64,000 bases of DNA from Micrococcus sp023147585 (GCF_044872765.1 NZ_CP085253.1:372001-436000), one strand, 5' to 3'. Positions 1 through 8,702 are shown, numbered from the stretch's first letter. The notes: generated by a model from the letters alone, not told the origin. Numbers and translations are program-made.

Positions 1-21
1 GACGGGGGGCGCGCCCGTGCC

Positions 22-27
22 TAGAGT
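22..27 (+). promoter_or_regulatory. -10 hexamer of pyk (leaderless)
   Basis: TAGAGT fits the actinobacterial TANNNT -10 consensus. Six bases separate it from the ATG at 34, so transcription should start at or beside the start codon. No Shine-Dalgarno sequence lies between, which supports a leaderless mRNA. The -35 region is cut by the window edge. Confidence 0.65.
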
Positions 28-33
28 GGACCC

Positions 34-1515
34 ATGAGACACGCCAAGATCATCGCCACCTTTGGGCCCGCCACCGCCTCCGACGAGACCACCCGCGCGA
101 TCATCCGGGCGGGGGCGGACGTGGTCCGCCTCAACATGAGCCACGGTGACCACGAGGTGCACGCGGGCTCCTTCGAGCGCGTGCGCCGGCTCAGCGTGGA
201 GGAGCGGCGCCCGGTCGCGATCTTCGCGGACCTGCAGGGCCCCAAGATCCGCCTCGGCCGCTTCGCCGACGGCCCCCACGGCCTCGAGACGGGGGACCGC
301 TTCACCATCACCACGCGCGACGTCGAGGGCACCGCGGACCTCGTGGGGACCACCCACGCCGGCCTGCCCGGGGACGTCCGCCCGGGGGACACCCTCCTCG
401 TGGATGACGGCAAGGTGCGCCTGCGCGCCGTCGAGGTGACCGACACGGACGTCGTCACCGAGGTCGAGGTCGGCGGGGACGTCTCGGACAACAAGGGCAT
501 CAACCTGCCCGGCGTCGCCGTCGACGTGCCCGCCCTGTCCGAGAAGGACGAGGACGACCTCCGCTGGGCGCTGCGCACCGGCGTGGACATGGTGGCCCTG
601 TCCTTCGTGCGCGACGCCGCGGACGTCGAGCGCGTCCACGCGATCATGGACGAGGAGGAGCGCCGCGTCCCGGTGATCGCGAAGATCGAGAAGCCGCAGG
701 CCGTGGAGAACCTCGAGGCGATCGTGGACGCGTTCGACATGATCATGGTGGCCCGTGGCGACCTCGGCGTGGAGCTGCCGCTCGAGGAGGTGCCCGTGGT
801 ACAGAAGCGCGCCGTGGACCTCGCCCGCCGCTGGGCCAAGCCGGTGATCGTGGCCACCCAGGTGCTCGAGTCCATGATCGAGAACCCGCGCCCCACCCGC
901 GCCGAGGCCTCGGACTGCGCGAACGCCGTGCTCGACGGCGCGGACGCCGTCATGCTCTCCGGCGAGACCTCGGTGGGCACGTACCCCGTGCTGACCGTGG
1001 AGACGATGGCGCGCATCATCGAGTCCACGGAGACGCACGGGCTCGAGATGATCCACCCGCTCGGCTCCCGCCCGCGCACGCGCGGCGGGGCGATCACGCG
1101 GGCGGCCGTCGACGTGGCCGACCAGCTGGACGTGCCGTTCCTCGCCACCTTCACGGAGTCGGGCGACACCGCCCGCCGCCTCTCCCGTCTGCGCCCGCGG
1201 CAGCCGATCTACGCGTACACGCACCGCGAGCACACCCACAACATCCTGTGCATCGCGTGGGGGGTGTACCCGAAGATGGTCCCCTTCGCGGAGACCACGG
1301 ACCACATGACCCGCCTCGTGGAGGAGTCCCTCACCTCGGAGGGCATCGCCGAGCGCGGAGACCTCGTCGTGATCGCGGCCGGCTCGCCCCCCGGGCAGGT
1401 CGGCTCCACGAACACCCTGCGCGTGCACCGCGTGGGCGACGACGCGAGCGGGGTCGCCGTCCCGCCCTCCGAGCGCGAGCCCGTGGGCTTCTGGCCCGCG
1501 CACTCCCCGCGCTGA
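34..1515 (+). CDS. pyk: Pyruvate kinase
   Basis: Catalyses phosphoenolpyruvate + ADP to pyruvate + ATP, the last step of glycolysis, in the cytosol. The 493-residue length is normal for a bacterial pyruvate kinase. The N-terminal VVRLNMSHGD motif, the catalytic lysine in IAKIEKP (K217), the metal and substrate site ARGDLGVELP (about 240-249) and the LSGETSVGTYP strand (about 309-319) are all present in family order, followed by a C-terminal domain. It converges on the ANTAR regulator gene with 28 bp between them. The start is the ATG six bases after a -10 hexamer, with no ribosome binding site. Its adjacency to the pdtaR/polA/rpsA/coaE/uvrB block matches other actinobacteria. Confidence 0.97.
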   Translation: MRHAKIIATFGPATASDETTRAIIRAGADVVRLNMSHGDHEVHAGSFERVRRLSVEERRPVAIFADLQGPKIRLGRFADGPHGLETGDRFTITTRDVEGTADLVGTTHAGLPGDVRPGDTLLVDDGKVRLRAVEVTDTDVVTEVEVGGDVSDNKGINLPGVAVDVPALSEKDEDDLRWALRTGVDMVALSFVRDAADVERVHAIMDEEERRVPVIAKIEKPQAVENLEAIVDAFDMIMVARGDLGVELPLEEVPVVQKRAVDLARRWAKPVIVATQVLESMIENPRPTRAEASDCANAVLDGADAVMLSGETSVGTYPVLTVETMARIIESTETHGLEMIHPLGSRPRTRGGAITRAAVDVADQLDVPFLATFTESGDTARRLSRLRPRQPIYAYTHREHTHNILCIAWGVYPKMVPFAETTDHMTRLVEESLTSEGIAERGDLVVIAAGSPPGQVGSTNTLRVHRVGDDASGVAVPPSEREPVGFWPAHSPR

Positions 1516-1543
1516 GCGGCGTGGCGGCCGCGGCGGCCAGCCG

Positions 1544-2134
1544 TCAGCCGACCTGGTCGACGACCGTCTGCGCGACCTCGCGCATGGTGAGGCGCCGGTC
1601 CATGGAGGTCTTCTGGATCCATCGGAAGGCCTCCGCCTCCGTCAGGTCCATCCGCTCCTGGAGGAGCGACTTGGCGCGATCCACGACCTTGCGGGTCTCG
1701 AGGCGATCGCCCAGGTCCCGGACCTCCGCCTCGAGGCTGCGCAGCTCGTCGAAGCGCGCGACCGCGAGCTCGATCGCGGGGACGATGTCGCTCTCCGTGA
1801 AGGGCTTCACCACGTAGGCCATCGCCCCGGCGGTGCGAGCCCGCTCCACCAGCTCGCGCTGCGAGAAGGCCGTGAGCATGACGACCGGTGCCAGGCGGTC
1901 CCGGGCGATCTCCCCGGCCGCCGCGATCCCGTCCATGACCGGCATCATCACGTCCATCACGACGATGTCCGGGCGGTGCTCGCGCACGGCGTCCACGGCG
2001 GCGCGGCCGTCGCCGGCCTCCGCGACCACGGTGTAGCCGGCCGCGGTGAGCAGCTCCACCACGTCGAGACGGATGAGGGCCTCGTCCTCGGCGACGACGG
2101 CGCGCAGGCGGGGGGTCTCGGCGTTGGGGCTCAT
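1544..2134 (-). CDS. pdtaR: ANTAR-domain response regulator (PdtaR type)
   Basis: Phospho-acceptor receiver domain followed by an RNA-binding ANTAR domain; such proteins act as transcription antiterminators in two-component signalling. The receiver (about 10-125) has the acidic pair in VVAEDEALIRL, the phospho-accepting aspartate in DIVVMDVMMP, the switch threonine in VMLTAFS and the lysine in YVVKPF. The C-terminal part (about 140-195) has the ANTAR pattern RAKSLLQERMDLTEAEAF and ends with the conserved hydrophobic helix. Length (196 aa) and order match Mycobacterium PdtaR. A GGAGG site lies just before the ATG. The partner sensor kinase is not in this window, so the signal is unknown. Confidence 0.9.
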   Translation of the reverse strand: MSPNAETPRLRAVVAEDEALIRLDVVELLTAAGYTVVAEAGDGRAAVDAVREHRPDIVVMDVMMPVMDGIAAAGEIARDRLAPVVMLTAFSQRELVERARTAGAMAYVVKPFTESDIVPAIELAVARFDELRSLEAEVRDLGDRLETRKVVDRAKSLLQERMDLTEAEAFRWIQKTSMDRRLTMREVAQTVVDQVG

Positions 2135-2180
2135 GGGGACCTCCGGGTGAGGGGGCCGGGCCGGGTGCCCGGGCGCAAGA

Positions 2181-2186
2181 AGCGTA
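2181..2186 (-). promoter_or_regulatory. -10 hexamer of pdtaR
   Basis: On the minus strand this reads TACGCT, a TANNNT -10 element. It predicts a transcript start near 2174 and a leader of about 40 nt before the pdtaR start codon at 2134, which includes a GGAGG site. This is a motif match only. Confidence 0.45.
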
Positions 2187-2210
2187 CCGTGTGCGCCTGA
2201 GGCCCCCTGT

Positions 2211-2216
2211 TAGAGT
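2211..2216 (+). promoter_or_regulatory. -10 hexamer of tRNA-Leu, possibly also mrp
   Basis: TAGAGT lies 26 bp before the mature tRNA 5' end, giving a start near 2223 and a short 5' extension. It is also the last TANNNT element before mrpA, because 2325-2537 has no TA dinucleotide. The mrp genes may therefore be transcribed by read-through from here. Confidence 0.6.
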
Positions 2217-2242
2217 GGTCGGGGCCGCCGTCGTGCGGACCT

Positions 2243-2324
2243 GCCCGAATGGTGGAATCGGTAGACACGCCGCACTCAAAATGCGGTGCCGTGAGGCGTG
2301 TGGGTTCGAGTCCCACTTCGGGCA
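2243..2324 (+). tRNA. tRNA-Leu(CAA)
   Basis: Cloverleaf read by eye. The acceptor stem GCCCGAA pairs with TTCGGGC at 2317-2323, with discriminator A at 2324. The anticodon stem CCGCA/TGCGG closes the loop CTCAAAA, giving anticodon CAA. The T arm is GTGGG/CCCAC around TTCGAGT, and a long variable arm marks a class II tRNA, as expected for leucine. CCA is not encoded. The length is 82 nt. Confidence 0.95.
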
Positions 2325-2356
2325 CCCCCATCGACCCGCCGGAAGGAGGCGCCTGC

Positions 2357-2464
2357 ATGGAGTCTCCTGACACGCGCTGTGCCGACGTGAGCGCCCGGGG
2401 CACCAACGGGCAGGTCTCCTCGTGGGGGGCCCTCCACGCCGGCGTGCCGCCGAGCCGCCGCTGA
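2357..2464 (+). CDS. Candidate 35-residue leader ORF upstream of mrpA
   Basis: Short frame starting with ATG seven bases after GGAAGGAGG (2341-2349), as strong a Shine-Dalgarno as any in the window. The peptide begins MESPDTRCADVSARG and ends VPPSRR. It matches no family I recognise, is hydrophilic, and has no signal or membrane segment. It lies between tRNA-Leu and mrpA and is followed by a hairpin at 2494-2512. The ribosome binding site is the only evidence for translation; the frame could be chance. Confidence 0.3.
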   Translation: MESPDTRCADVSARGTNGQVSSWGALHAGVPPSRR

Positions 2465-2493
2465 GCCGGCCCGCCGCGGACCTCCCTCCGCCC

Positions 2494-2512
2494 GTGGGCC
2501 CCACCGGCCCAC
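2494..2512 (+). terminator. Hairpin between tRNA-Leu and mrpA
   Basis: GTGGGCC and GGCCCAC form a perfect 7-bp stem around a 5-nt loop, and flanking CGGAC/GTCCG could extend the pairing. No T-run follows. It may terminate tRNA-Leu transcripts or act in a leader of the mrp operon, which starts 26 nt downstream. Confidence 0.35.
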
Positions 2513-2537
2513 GTCCGACGTTCCTCGACCATGCGGG

Positions 2538-5444
2538 GTGTCCCACTTGCTCCTGATCAGCCTCTGTCTCACCGCCCTCGCGGTGGCGGCCGCCGTCCCG
2601 CTGGGCCGGTGGCTCGGCCGCGACGCGGGATGGGTGCTGGCCGTGCCCCTCCTCGCGGCCGCCGGCGTCCTCCTCTCCGCCTGGACGGGGGAGGCCGTCC
2701 GCGAGCACCACGCCTGGATCCCCGCGATCGGGGTGGACCTCGACCTGCGCCTGAACGGGCTCGCGCTCGTGTTCTCGCAGATCGTGCTCGTGATCGGCGC
2801 CGGCGTCCTGGCGTACTCCAGCCGCTACCTCGGCCGGGACCGCGAGAAGGAGCGCCACGGGACGTTCTACCTGCTGATGACCGTCTTCGCCGCCTCGATG
2901 CTCCTCCTCGTCCTGGCGGACAACCTCGTCGTGCTGTTCGTCGCGTGGGAGTTCACCTCCTTCACCTCGTTCTTCCTGATCGGGCGGGCGGGGGAGAAGG
3001 GCCGCGAGCCGGCGATCCGCACGCTCCTCGTCACGGTCGCCGGCGGCCTCGCGCTGCTGGGCGCGGTGGCCGTGATGATCGTCCAGGCCGGGACGGCGTC
3101 CCTGTCGGACGTGCTCGCGGCCGACCTCTGGCGCGACCCGGCGGTGAGCACCCTCGTGGCGGTCCTGCTCGCGGTGGCGGCGTTCACCAAGTCGGCGCAG
3201 TTCCCCTTCCAGGCATGGCTGCCCGACTCGATGGTCGCGATCTCCCCGGTCTCGGCCTACCTGCACGCCGCCGCCATGGTGAAGGCCGGCGTGTTCCTGC
3301 TGCTCGTCTTCAGCCCCGTGCTGGCCGGCACCGCCGTGTGGTCCACCCTGCTGATCGCCTCAGGCCTCACCACGGCGATCTTCGGAGCCGTCTCGGCCAT
3401 CCGCCGCCATGACCTGAAGGGCCTGCTCGCCTACTCCACGATGAGCCAGCTCGGCCTGCTCGTGACCCTGATCGGCGTGGGCACCCCGGCCGCCCTCACG
3501 GCGGCGATCGTCCACACCGCGGCGCACGCGCTCTTCAAGAGCGCCCTGTTCATGCTCATCGGCATCGTCGACCACCAGGCGGGCGGGCGGGACCTGCGCG
3601 ACCTCGCCGCCCGGAACGTCCGCATGCCCGTCACCGGGACGGCGATCGTGCTGGCCGCCGTCTCGATGGCCGGCGTGCCGCCGCTCCTCGGCTTCGTCTC
3701 GAAGGAGGGGCTGCTGGACGCGGCCCTCGACACGCCGGGGCCGGCGTGGACGGCCTGGGTCGTCACGGGCGGGATCGCCCTGGCCTCCGTCTTCACGTTC
3801 GCCTACTCCGGGCGTCTCGTGCTCGGCGCGCTCGGCCTGTGGGGCAGCAGCCCCACGGGCGCGCGCCACACGTGGCAGTCCGGCCGGGGCGAGCCGGTGC
3901 ACGACCCCTCGTTCACGTTCTGGGCCGTCCCGGCACTGGGCGCGCTGGCCGGCCTCGTCCTGGGGCTCGCCCCCGGGGTGCTGGACGAGCCGGTCGGGAA
4001 GGCGGCGACGGCCGCGGCGGGCCTGCCGGTCCACCCTCACCTGGCCCTGTGGCACGGGCTCACCCCCGCCCTGGGCGTCTCGGCCGCCGTGATCGCGTGC
4101 GGCCTGCTCCTCGTCGCACTGCGCCGCCCCGTCGAGCGGATCGCCTCCCACGTCGAGCTGCCCCTGTCCGGTCTCGCCGCCGTGGACGGCGTGCGCCACG
4201 CCCTCGTGGACATCGGCGCCTTCGTCAGCCGCGCCTCCGGGACCATCGCCCCGCGCGGCCACCTGCTGACGCCCGCACTCGTGCTCGGCGTCTTCGCGGT
4301 GGCGGGCGTCCTCACGGTCGAGGACCTCCCGGCTGTGGTGGGCCAGCCCTCGCGCTGGCACGACTGGGCCCTGGTCCTCCTCGTGGGCGCGGGCGTCGTC
4401 GCCACCATCCGCGCCAAGACGCGCATCGCGGCGATGGTCGTCGTGGGCGTCGTGGGCTTCGGCGTGACCCTGTGGTTCTTCACCCTCGGGGCCGTGGACG
4501 TCGCGCTCACCCAGCTCCTCGTCGAGGTCCTCACGGTGTGCGTCATGGTGCTGCTGCTGCGGCGCCTCCCGGCGCGGTTCCGCACGGACGGCACCCCCCG
4601 CCGGGCGGGGGCCGTGGTGGCGGCCCTCATCGCGGGCCTCGCGTCCATGCTGGGCGTCCTCGCCTTCACGGGCCGCGGCGGGGTCTCGGAGATCTCCCGC
4701 TACTACCTGGAGCACTCCTACCACGACGCCGGCGGGTACAACGTCGTCAACGTCATCCTCGTGGACTTCCGAGCCCTGGACACCTACGGCGAGATGACGG
4801 TGCTGGGCGTCACCGGCCTGACGATCGCCGCCCTCCTGATGAACCGGCGCCCCGCGCCGCCGCGCCCCTCCGCCGTGGACCTGAACTCACCGCTCGCCTC
4901 CGTGCGGGAGAACCTCGTCTACGCCCGGACCTTCGGACGAGCGCTGAGCCCTGTCATCATCGCCCTGTCCCTCCTGCTGTTCTTCCGCGGGCACTACGAG
5001 CCCGGCGGCGGCTTCATCGCGGCGCTCGTGGGCGGTGCCGGGTACGCCCTGATGTACCTGGCCGCGGACACGGGGACGGCGCGTCGTCTGCAGTGGCCCT
5101 ACATGAGCCTGATCGGCGGGGGCATCACCCTCGGCTCGCTCGCCGGCCTCGCCGGCTACCTCACCGGCAAGGGCTTCCTGGGCTCCGCGAGCGTCAAGGT
5201 GCTCGGCTATGGCGTCTCCACCACGCTCGTGTTCGACCTGGGCGTCTATCTCTCCGTCATCGGGCTCGTCGTCGCCGCGTTCGCGCTGCTGGGCGGGGAC
5301 GAGGCGGAGGAGGAGTCCGACGAGCACGGCCCGGTCGACGACGGCGCCCCGCCGGGAGTCCTCCCCGCGCCTCCCGGGGCACCGGTCACGGCCGTCGCCC
5401 CGACCACCACGATCACGACGACACGAGAGGGGGCCTCCCGATGA
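2538..5444 (+). CDS. mrpA: Mrp Na+/H+ antiporter subunit A, fused A/B type
   Basis: Largest subunit of the seven-part Mrp cation/proton antiporter in the cytoplasmic membrane, related to complex I subunit NuoL. The first ~770 residues hold many membrane helices with the proton-channel motif FTKSAQFPFQAWLPDSM and the broken-helix stretch HAAAMVKAGVFLL. The last ~170 residues (ARTFGRALSPVIIALSLLLF, GHYEPGGGFIAALVGG) are an MrpB domain, so A and B are one 968-residue protein, as usual in actinobacteria, and no separate mrpB exists. The start is GTG with a weak ribosome site. An ATG seven bases upstream is out of frame. The stop overlaps mrpC by 4 bp. Confidence 0.95.
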   Translation: MSHLLLISLCLTALAVAAAVPLGRWLGRDAGWVLAVPLLAAAGVLLSAWTGEAVREHHAWIPAIGVDLDLRLNGLALVFSQIVLVIGAGVLAYSSRYLGRDREKERHGTFYLLMTVFAASMLLLVLADNLVVLFVAWEFTSFTSFFLIGRAGEKGREPAIRTLLVTVAGGLALLGAVAVMIVQAGTASLSDVLAADLWRDPAVSTLVAVLLAVAAFTKSAQFPFQAWLPDSMVAISPVSAYLHAAAMVKAGVFLLLVFSPVLAGTAVWSTLLIASGLTTAIFGAVSAIRRHDLKGLLAYSTMSQLGLLVTLIGVGTPAALTAAIVHTAAHALFKSALFMLIGIVDHQAGGRDLRDLAARNVRMPVTGTAIVLAAVSMAGVPPLLGFVSKEGLLDAALDTPGPAWTAWVVTGGIALASVFTFAYSGRLVLGALGLWGSSPTGARHTWQSGRGEPVHDPSFTFWAVPALGALAGLVLGLAPGVLDEPVGKAATAAAGLPVHPHLALWHGLTPALGVSAAVIACGLLLVALRRPVERIASHVELPLSGLAAVDGVRHALVDIGAFVSRASGTIAPRGHLLTPALVLGVFAVAGVLTVEDLPAVVGQPSRWHDWALVLLVGAGVVATIRAKTRIAAMVVVGVVGFGVTLWFFTLGAVDVALTQLLVEVLTVCVMVLLLRRLPARFRTDGTPRRAGAVVAALIAGLASMLGVLAFTGRGGVSEISRYYLEHSYHDAGGYNVVNVILVDFRALDTYGEMTVLGVTGLTIAALLMNRRPAPPRPSAVDLNSPLASVRENLVYARTFGRALSPVIIALSLLLFFRGHYEPGGGFIAALVGGAGYALMYLAADTGTARRLQWPYMSLIGGGITLGSLAGLAGYLTGKGFLGSASVKVLGYGVSTTLVFDLGVYLSVIGLVVAAFALLGGDEAEEESDEHGPVDDGAPPGVLPAPPGAPVTAVAPTTTITTTREGASR

Positions 5445-5911
5445 CCATCGCCATCACCGTGGGCCTGCTGATGTTCGGGGCCGTGTACCTGTTCTCCAAG
5501 CGCGAGCTGCTGCGCGTGATCCTCGGCATGGTGCTGCTGGGCCACGCCGCCAACCTCGCGATCATCGCGGCCGGCGGCACCGACCGTCGGACACCCCCCT
5601 TCACCCCCGGGGGAGCGGTCCCCGAGGGGGCGGCCGATCCGCTGCCGCAGGCCTTCGTGCTCACGGCCATCGTGATCTCGTTCGCCATCACCGTGCTGCT
5701 GCTCGTGCTCGCCGTCACCGGCCGCACCGACGACGCCACGGCGGACCCCCACGAGACACCCGATGCGCTGGAGGCCGCGGCCTCCGACGCCCGCTTCCCC
5801 GCGGCGGAGCGCAGGGCCGCCGCCGAGGAGCTGCGCAGCGGCGCCATCCCGCGCGTGTCCGCGCGGGCCGCCGAGCCGTCCGCCCCGCACGGTCCGGGGG
5901 CACGCGCATGA
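5441..5911 (+). CDS. mrpC: Mrp antiporter subunit C
   Basis: Small NuoK-like membrane subunit of the Mrp antiporter. Three hydrophobic segments are visible in 156 residues (about 3-15, 24-45 and 70-95), including the typical FSKRELLRVILGMVLLGHAAN, here within residues 12-32. The tail after about 100 is hydrophilic, rich in Ala, Glu and Arg, and longer than in most MrpC. The ATG overlaps the mrpA stop (ATGA) and the stop overlaps the mrpD start, so the subunits are translationally coupled. The start is fixed by the overlap and by the family N-terminus. Confidence 0.92.
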   Translation: MTIAITVGLLMFGAVYLFSKRELLRVILGMVLLGHAANLAIIAAGGTDRRTPPFTPGGAVPEGAADPLPQAFVLTAIVISFAITVLLLVLAVTGRTDDATADPHETPDALEAAASDARFPAAERRAAAEELRSGAIPRVSARAAEPSAPHGPGARA

Positions 5912-7596
5912 GCGACCACGCCGTCGGGCTGCTGCTGCCCCTGTTCGTCGCCCTTCCCCTGCTCGCGGCGGGCCTGCTCGTGATCGCCGGCGAGCACCGC
6001 CGACTGCATCGGGGGGCCCTCACGGCGCTCCTCGCGCTCACCGCCGTGGCCGGCACGGCCCTGCTCGTGCGGTCCCTCGACGGCTCCGTCGCGGCCGCCG
6101 GGGTGGGCGGCTGGCCGGACGGGGTCGCGATCCCGTTCGCCGCCGACACGCTCACGGCCCTCATGCTGACCCTCACGAGCGCCCTCACCCTCGTGGGCGC
6201 GGCCTTCGCCTACGGCTCCCGCGTGGCCAACTCGGTCCACTTCGCCCCGCTCATGCTCGTCCTCGTGGCCGGCGTGAGCGGCGCGCTGCTCACGGCGGAC
6301 CTCTTCAACCTGTTCGTGTTCATCGAGGTCATGCTGCTGCCCTCGTACGGGCTCTTCGTCCTCTCAGCCAACCGCCGCGAGCCGCTGCGCCGCGTGGACG
6401 GCGCCCGTCTCTACGTGACGCTGAACCTGCTCACCTCCACGATCCTCGTGACGGGCGTGGGCTTCGTGTACGCGCTCACTGGCACCGTCAACCTCGCGGC
6501 CCTCGCCGGGGCGGCCGCCCGGGACGAGCGCGTCGCCCTCGCCGCGGGGCTCGTGCTCTTCGCGCTCTCCATCAAGGCCTCGGTGCTCCCCCTCCACGGC
6601 TGGCTGGCTCGCGCTTACCCGTCCACATCGCCCGCCGTCACGGCGATCTTCGCGAGCCTGCACACCAAGGTCGCGGTGTATGCGATCTACCGGATCTACT
6701 CCGTGGTGTACGACGGCGACCCGCGGCACCTCTGGTTGCTGCTCACCCTGAGCCTGCTCACGCTCGTGGTCGGCGCCGTCGCCTCCGTGGGCGAGCACGG
6801 CACGCGCTCGGTCCTCTCGTGGCAGATGGTCAGCGGCATCGGCGGGATCCTCCTGGGCGTCGCCCTCTCCAGTCAGGCCGGACTGTCCGCCGGGCTCTTC
6901 TACCTGATCCACCACATGGTGGTGATGGCCTGCCTGCTCACGGCCACCGGCGCGATCGAGGTGCGGTACGGGACCGGCCGCCTCGCGGACCTGCAGGGCC
7001 TCGCCCGGCGCGAGCCCCTGATCGCCACGGCGTTCTTCGTCGGCATGCTCTCCCTCATCGGCATCCCCCCGTTCTCCGGCTTCGTGGGGAAGCTGATGCT
7101 CGCGGTGGCCGGCGTCGAGGCGGGTCGGACCGTCATGGTGACCCTGCTGCTGGGCTCCTCGCTCGTGAGCCTGTGGGCGCTGTTGCGCGTGTGGAACGCG
7201 TGGTTCTGGGGCGAGCCCCGGGCCCCGCACGGACACCGCGAGCGGCTCGCGACGTCGGCGATGCCCGTCGTGAGGGCGGGGCAGAGCGCCCACCCGGAGC
7301 CGGCCGGCTCCGCCGCGACGGGCCGCGGGTCGAGCACGGACACCGAGCGCACCGAGTCCTGGATGTCCTCCGAGGCCCTCGACGCGCCCACGGGCGTGCT
7401 GCCCGTGGTGCTCTCCCCGGACGAGGACGCCCACCGATCGCGCATCCCGGCGCGCCTGGCGACCCCAGCCGTCCTGATGGCCGCCACGACGCTGGCCCTC
7501 GGCCTCGGCGCCCAGGGCCTGTGGACTCTCACGGACCAGGCCGCCGCCGGCCTCGTGGACCCGAGCGCCTACATCGAGGCGGTGCTCGGCCTGTGA
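5908..7596 (+). CDS. mrpD: Mrp antiporter subunit D
   Basis: NuoM/NuoN-like proton-translocating membrane subunit, 562 residues with about 14 helices. Family marks include LFNLFVFIEVMLLPSYGL, the lysine-bearing helix ALSIKASVLPLHGWLARAYP and LIGIPPFSGFVGKL. A hydrophilic segment of about 75 residues (about 440-515, rich in Ser, Thr, Glu and Pro) separates the final membrane helix from the rest; this is longer than I expect for MrpD. The ATG overlaps the mrpC stop. It forms the membrane antiporter with the products of mrpA, C, E, F and G. Confidence 0.93.
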   Translation: MSDHAVGLLLPLFVALPLLAAGLLVIAGEHRRLHRGALTALLALTAVAGTALLVRSLDGSVAAAGVGGWPDGVAIPFAADTLTALMLTLTSALTLVGAAFAYGSRVANSVHFAPLMLVLVAGVSGALLTADLFNLFVFIEVMLLPSYGLFVLSANRREPLRRVDGARLYVTLNLLTSTILVTGVGFVYALTGTVNLAALAGAAARDERVALAAGLVLFALSIKASVLPLHGWLARAYPSTSPAVTAIFASLHTKVAVYAIYRIYSVVYDGDPRHLWLLLTLSLLTLVVGAVASVGEHGTRSVLSWQMVSGIGGILLGVALSSQAGLSAGLFYLIHHMVVMACLLTATGAIEVRYGTGRLADLQGLARREPLIATAFFVGMLSLIGIPPFSGFVGKLMLAVAGVEAGRTVMVTLLLGSSLVSLWALLRVWNAWFWGEPRAPHGHRERLATSAMPVVRAGQSAHPEPAGSAATGRGSSTDTERTESWMSSEALDAPTGVLPVVLSPDEDAHRSRIPARLATPAVLMAATTLALGLGAQGLWTLTDQAAAGLVDPSAYIEAVLGL

Positions 7597-7628
7597 CCCC
7601 CACTCCGCAGACCTCAGGGAGGCCCAGC

Positions 7629-8030
7629 ATGACCCCCACGGACGGGACGGTGGACCTGCGCCCGGGCACGAAGGGCGCGCTCTCCTGGCCGGTGCGCTGG
7701 CTCGTGTTCTGGTGCTGGTACGCCTGGGCGCTGGTGACGTCGTCCGGCGCCGTGCTGCACGACCTGATCACGCCCGGCGACCAGGCCCGCTCCGGGATCG
7801 CCCGCGTGCACAGCAACTGCCGCACGGACCCGGAGCTGACCCTGCTCTCGACGCTCATCACCCTCACCCCCGGCACCCTCACGCTGGGCACCCGCCGTGA
7901 GGCGGACGGCCGGCGCCTGCTCTACGTCCACGGCCTGTACGCGGACGACGCGGACGCACTCCGCGAGGAGATCCATGACATGGAGCGGCGCATGCTGCAC
8001 GCGATGCGCCGCACGGGGGTGACCGCATGA
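7629..8030 (+). CDS. mrpE: Mrp antiporter subunit E
   Basis: Small Mrp subunit (133 aa) with one N-terminal hydrophobic region (about 20-45) and the family core AWALVTSSGAVLHDLITPG followed by TLLSTLITLTPGTLTLG. The ATG at 7629 is preceded by AGGGAGG at the right distance. A GTG at 7593, overlapping the mrpD stop, would add 12 residues and cannot be excluded. The 3' end overlaps mrpF by 4 bp (ATGA). Confidence 0.88.
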   Translation: MTPTDGTVDLRPGTKGALSWPVRWLVFWCWYAWALVTSSGAVLHDLITPGDQARSGIARVHSNCRTDPELTLLSTLITLTPGTLTLGTRREADGRRLLYVHGLYADDADALREEIHDMERRMLHAMRRTGVTA

Positions 8031-8311
8031 GCGCGCTCGACTACGAGTGGTCCCACCTCGGCATCGACATCGCCCTGGTCCTCCTGCTGGTCTCCGCCGT
8101 CGTGTCGGCGGTCCGGATCCTGCGCGGGCCGCTCGATGCGGACCGCGCCGTCTCCGGCGACCTGCTCAGCTTCAGCGTGATCGGGATGGTGGTGCTGCTC
8201 GGCGTGCGCGCCGGGAATCCGTTCACGTTCGACCTGGTCCTCGTGGCGGCGATCGTGGGCTTCCTGTCCGGCATGTCCCTGGCCCGCGCACTCACGCGCG
8301 GAAAGCGATGA
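8027..8311 (+). CDS. mrpF: Mrp antiporter subunit F
   Basis: 94-residue membrane protein with three hydrophobic helices, typical of MrpF. The conserved segment VRILRGPLDADRAVSGDLL sits between helix 1 and helix 2. The ATG overlaps the mrpE stop, and the stop lies 13 bp before mrpG. It is a stabilising membrane subunit of the Mrp complex. The alternative name PhaF applies to the same family. Confidence 0.92.
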   Translation: MSALDYEWSHLGIDIALVLLLVSAVVSAVRILRGPLDADRAVSGDLLSFSVIGMVVLLGVRAGNPFTFDLVLVAAIVGFLSGMSLARALTRGKR

Positions 8312-8324
8312 GGAGGTCCTGACG

Positions 8325-8702
8325 ATGGACGCCTTCCTGACGGTTCTCGGCTCGATCATGGTGGTGGGGGGAGCCCTCGTGTTCCTCGGCGCCGCCGTCG
8401 GGCTGATCCGCTTCCCCGACCCCTACATGCGCATCTCGGCCACCGGCACCGCCGGCGGCGTGGGCATGATCCTGATCGTGGTCGGCGCCCTCCTGCACAT
8501 GCCGAGCGTGTCGAACCTCGTGAAGGTGGTGCTGATCGTGGTGCTCCAGCTCGGCAGCGCCGCGGTGGCCACCATGGCCCTCGGGCGCTCGGCCTACCTC
8601 ACGGGCGTGCCCATGGCCTCGGGCCACTACGACGAGCTCGCAGCGGACACCCCGGGGCGCGAGCACGGCGAGCCGGCGCCGCGGGCCGCCGACGCGGACT
8701 GA
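8325..8702 (+). CDS. mrpG: Mrp antiporter subunit G
   Basis: 125-residue subunit with three hydrophobic helices and the MrpG core GAAVGLIRFPDPYMRISATG followed by a glycine-rich helix. It ends the antiporter operon. A strong GGAGG site (GAGGAGGTCC) precedes the ATG. The C-terminal ~20 residues are hydrophilic. A small hairpin lies just after the stop, before the convergent thioesterase gene. Confidence 0.93.
   Translation: MDAFLTVLGSIMVVGGALVFLGAAVGLIRFPDPYMRISATGTAGGVGMILIVVGALLHMPSVSNLVKVVLIVVLQLGSAAVATMALGRSAYLTGVPMASGHYDELAADTPGREHGEPAPRAADAD

Noticed and set aside
1516..1543. Terminator between pyk and pdtaR
   Set aside because: The GGCGGCCGCGGCGGCC stretch gives only an imperfect, repetitive stem; not convincing.
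2538..5444. Missing mrpB as a gene loss
   Set aside because: The MrpB domain is present at the C-terminus of MrpA.
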